Assembly: GCA_031547045.1 (NCBI GenBank)
Contig: JAVBSN010000054.1
Location: 1 to 51,408 of the forward strand
Length of the DNA: 51,408 bases
DNA from: JAVBSN01 sp031547045
Lineage (GTDB): Bacteria; Bacillota; Clostridia; Lachnospirales; Lachnospiraceae
Direction of reading: 5' to 3'
The notes under the pieces were generated by a model. The model saw only the letters and a list, made by a program, of their open reading frames with translations, had not been told where the DNA came from and did not search any database. A program made the position numbers and the translations under genes. Positions 51,245-51,408 of the stretch are shown here, piece after piece. Position 1 is the first letter of the stretch. Every line of letters starts with the position of its first letter.

Positions 51245-51408
51245 ATGAAATTAAATTGTTATATCATAAAACATCTCAAGGCAAATTATATTGAAGGTTT
51301 AACATCAGATAATATAAATGAGGTATCTTATTTTAAAAAATATTCTAAGCAAATAAAAATAGCCATTTCTATATCTATTATTTTTTTAATTATTATTATT
51401 GGATTAAT
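51245..51408 (+). CDS. Start of a membrane protein gene, cut by the window edge
   Basis: 54 codons are visible: MKLNCYIIKHLKANYIEGLT, then SDNINEVSYFKKYSKQIKIA and a hydrophobic run ISISIIFLIIIIGL that begins a membrane span. AAAGGAAG lies 7 nt before the ATG. A cytosolic N-terminus of about 40 residues followed by a span. Family cannot be told. Confidence 0.65.
   Translation, partial: MKLNCYIIKHLKANYIEGLTSDNINEVSYFKKYSKQIKIAISISIIFLIIIIGL

Noticed and set aside
1..51408. CRISPR arrays, tRNA or rRNA genes, complete insertion sequences.
   Set aside because: No regularly spaced repeats, no tRNA cloverleaf with CCA end, no rRNA stretches and no transposase motifs were found by eye on either strand.

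Overview
The window looks like the chromosome of a low-GC, anaerobic Gram-positive bacterium of the Clostridia, most likely Lachnospiraceae. The evidence is strong AT bias, AGGAGG-type ribosome binding sites, TTGACA/TATAAT promoters, the [FeFe]-hydrogenase maturases HydE/HydG/HydF, YhaM, MutS2, VanW, DUF815 and DUF4080 proteins, and a cell-surface and sugar-sensing gene style typical of gut Clostridia. This placement rests on family knowledge, not on a database search. No rRNA, tRNA, CRISPR array or intact insertion sequence was seen.

Layout. 1-1600 (minus): a clostripain-like peptidase followed, in the same frame across one stop codon, by a glycosyltransferase that leaves the window. 1.7-5.8 kb (minus): a DbpA-type RNA helicase, a decayed GNAT gene, a metallo-beta-lactamase-fold hydrolase and a TetR regulator that share a perfect 16-bp operator, an intact GNAT gene and a possible RhuM fragment. 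5.9-14.4 kb: a cation/proton antiporter, a PMCA-like calcium P-type ATPase (plus strand), a monoacylglycerol-lipase-like hydrolase, a nucleoside phosphorylase, a lone purC and an ABC-F ATPase. 14.7-22.3 kb: a sugar-response locus made of a very large hybrid sensor kinase, a solute-binding lipoprotein without permease, a cytosolic GH5 glycosidase and a divergent AraC regulator.

22.3-26.9 kb is the accessory and decayed part. It holds an S41 peptidase fragment, a contractile-tail (eCIS-type) sheath gene reduced to its two ends, an HTH-ORF6N operon with a PLD-like C-terminal domain, small orphan genes, a fragment of an RlmD-type C-terminal extension, and two higher-GC genes of unknown function. 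26.9-35.5 kb is core again: RlmD-type rRNA methyltransferase, YhaM, an NAD-dependent epimerase, an Imm74-like orphan, then mutS2 with a two-component system on the plus strand.

35.5-41 kb holds a five-gene minus-strand operon (VanW protein, AIR-synthase-like protein, Lrp/AsnC regulator, aminotransferase, TrmL) and a tiny membrane protein lying under the leader of a divergent gene. 41.1-44.9 kb: endonuclease III, a B12-dependent radical SAM protein and a DUF815 ATPase form an operon. 45-50.9 kb: a DUF1189 membrane protein converges on an operon S1-domain protein > hydE > hydG > hydF that builds the hydrogenase H-cluster. That operon starts with a leader able to form a pseudoknot-like fold over the ribosome binding site. 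The right edge holds the start of a membrane protein gene.

The most unusual signals are the S1/hyd leader RNA, the terminator placed directly against the rlmD ribosome binding site, the frame-linked peptidase/glycosyltransferase pair, the TetR double operator, the permease-less kinase/solute-binding-protein locus, and the eCIS remnant.
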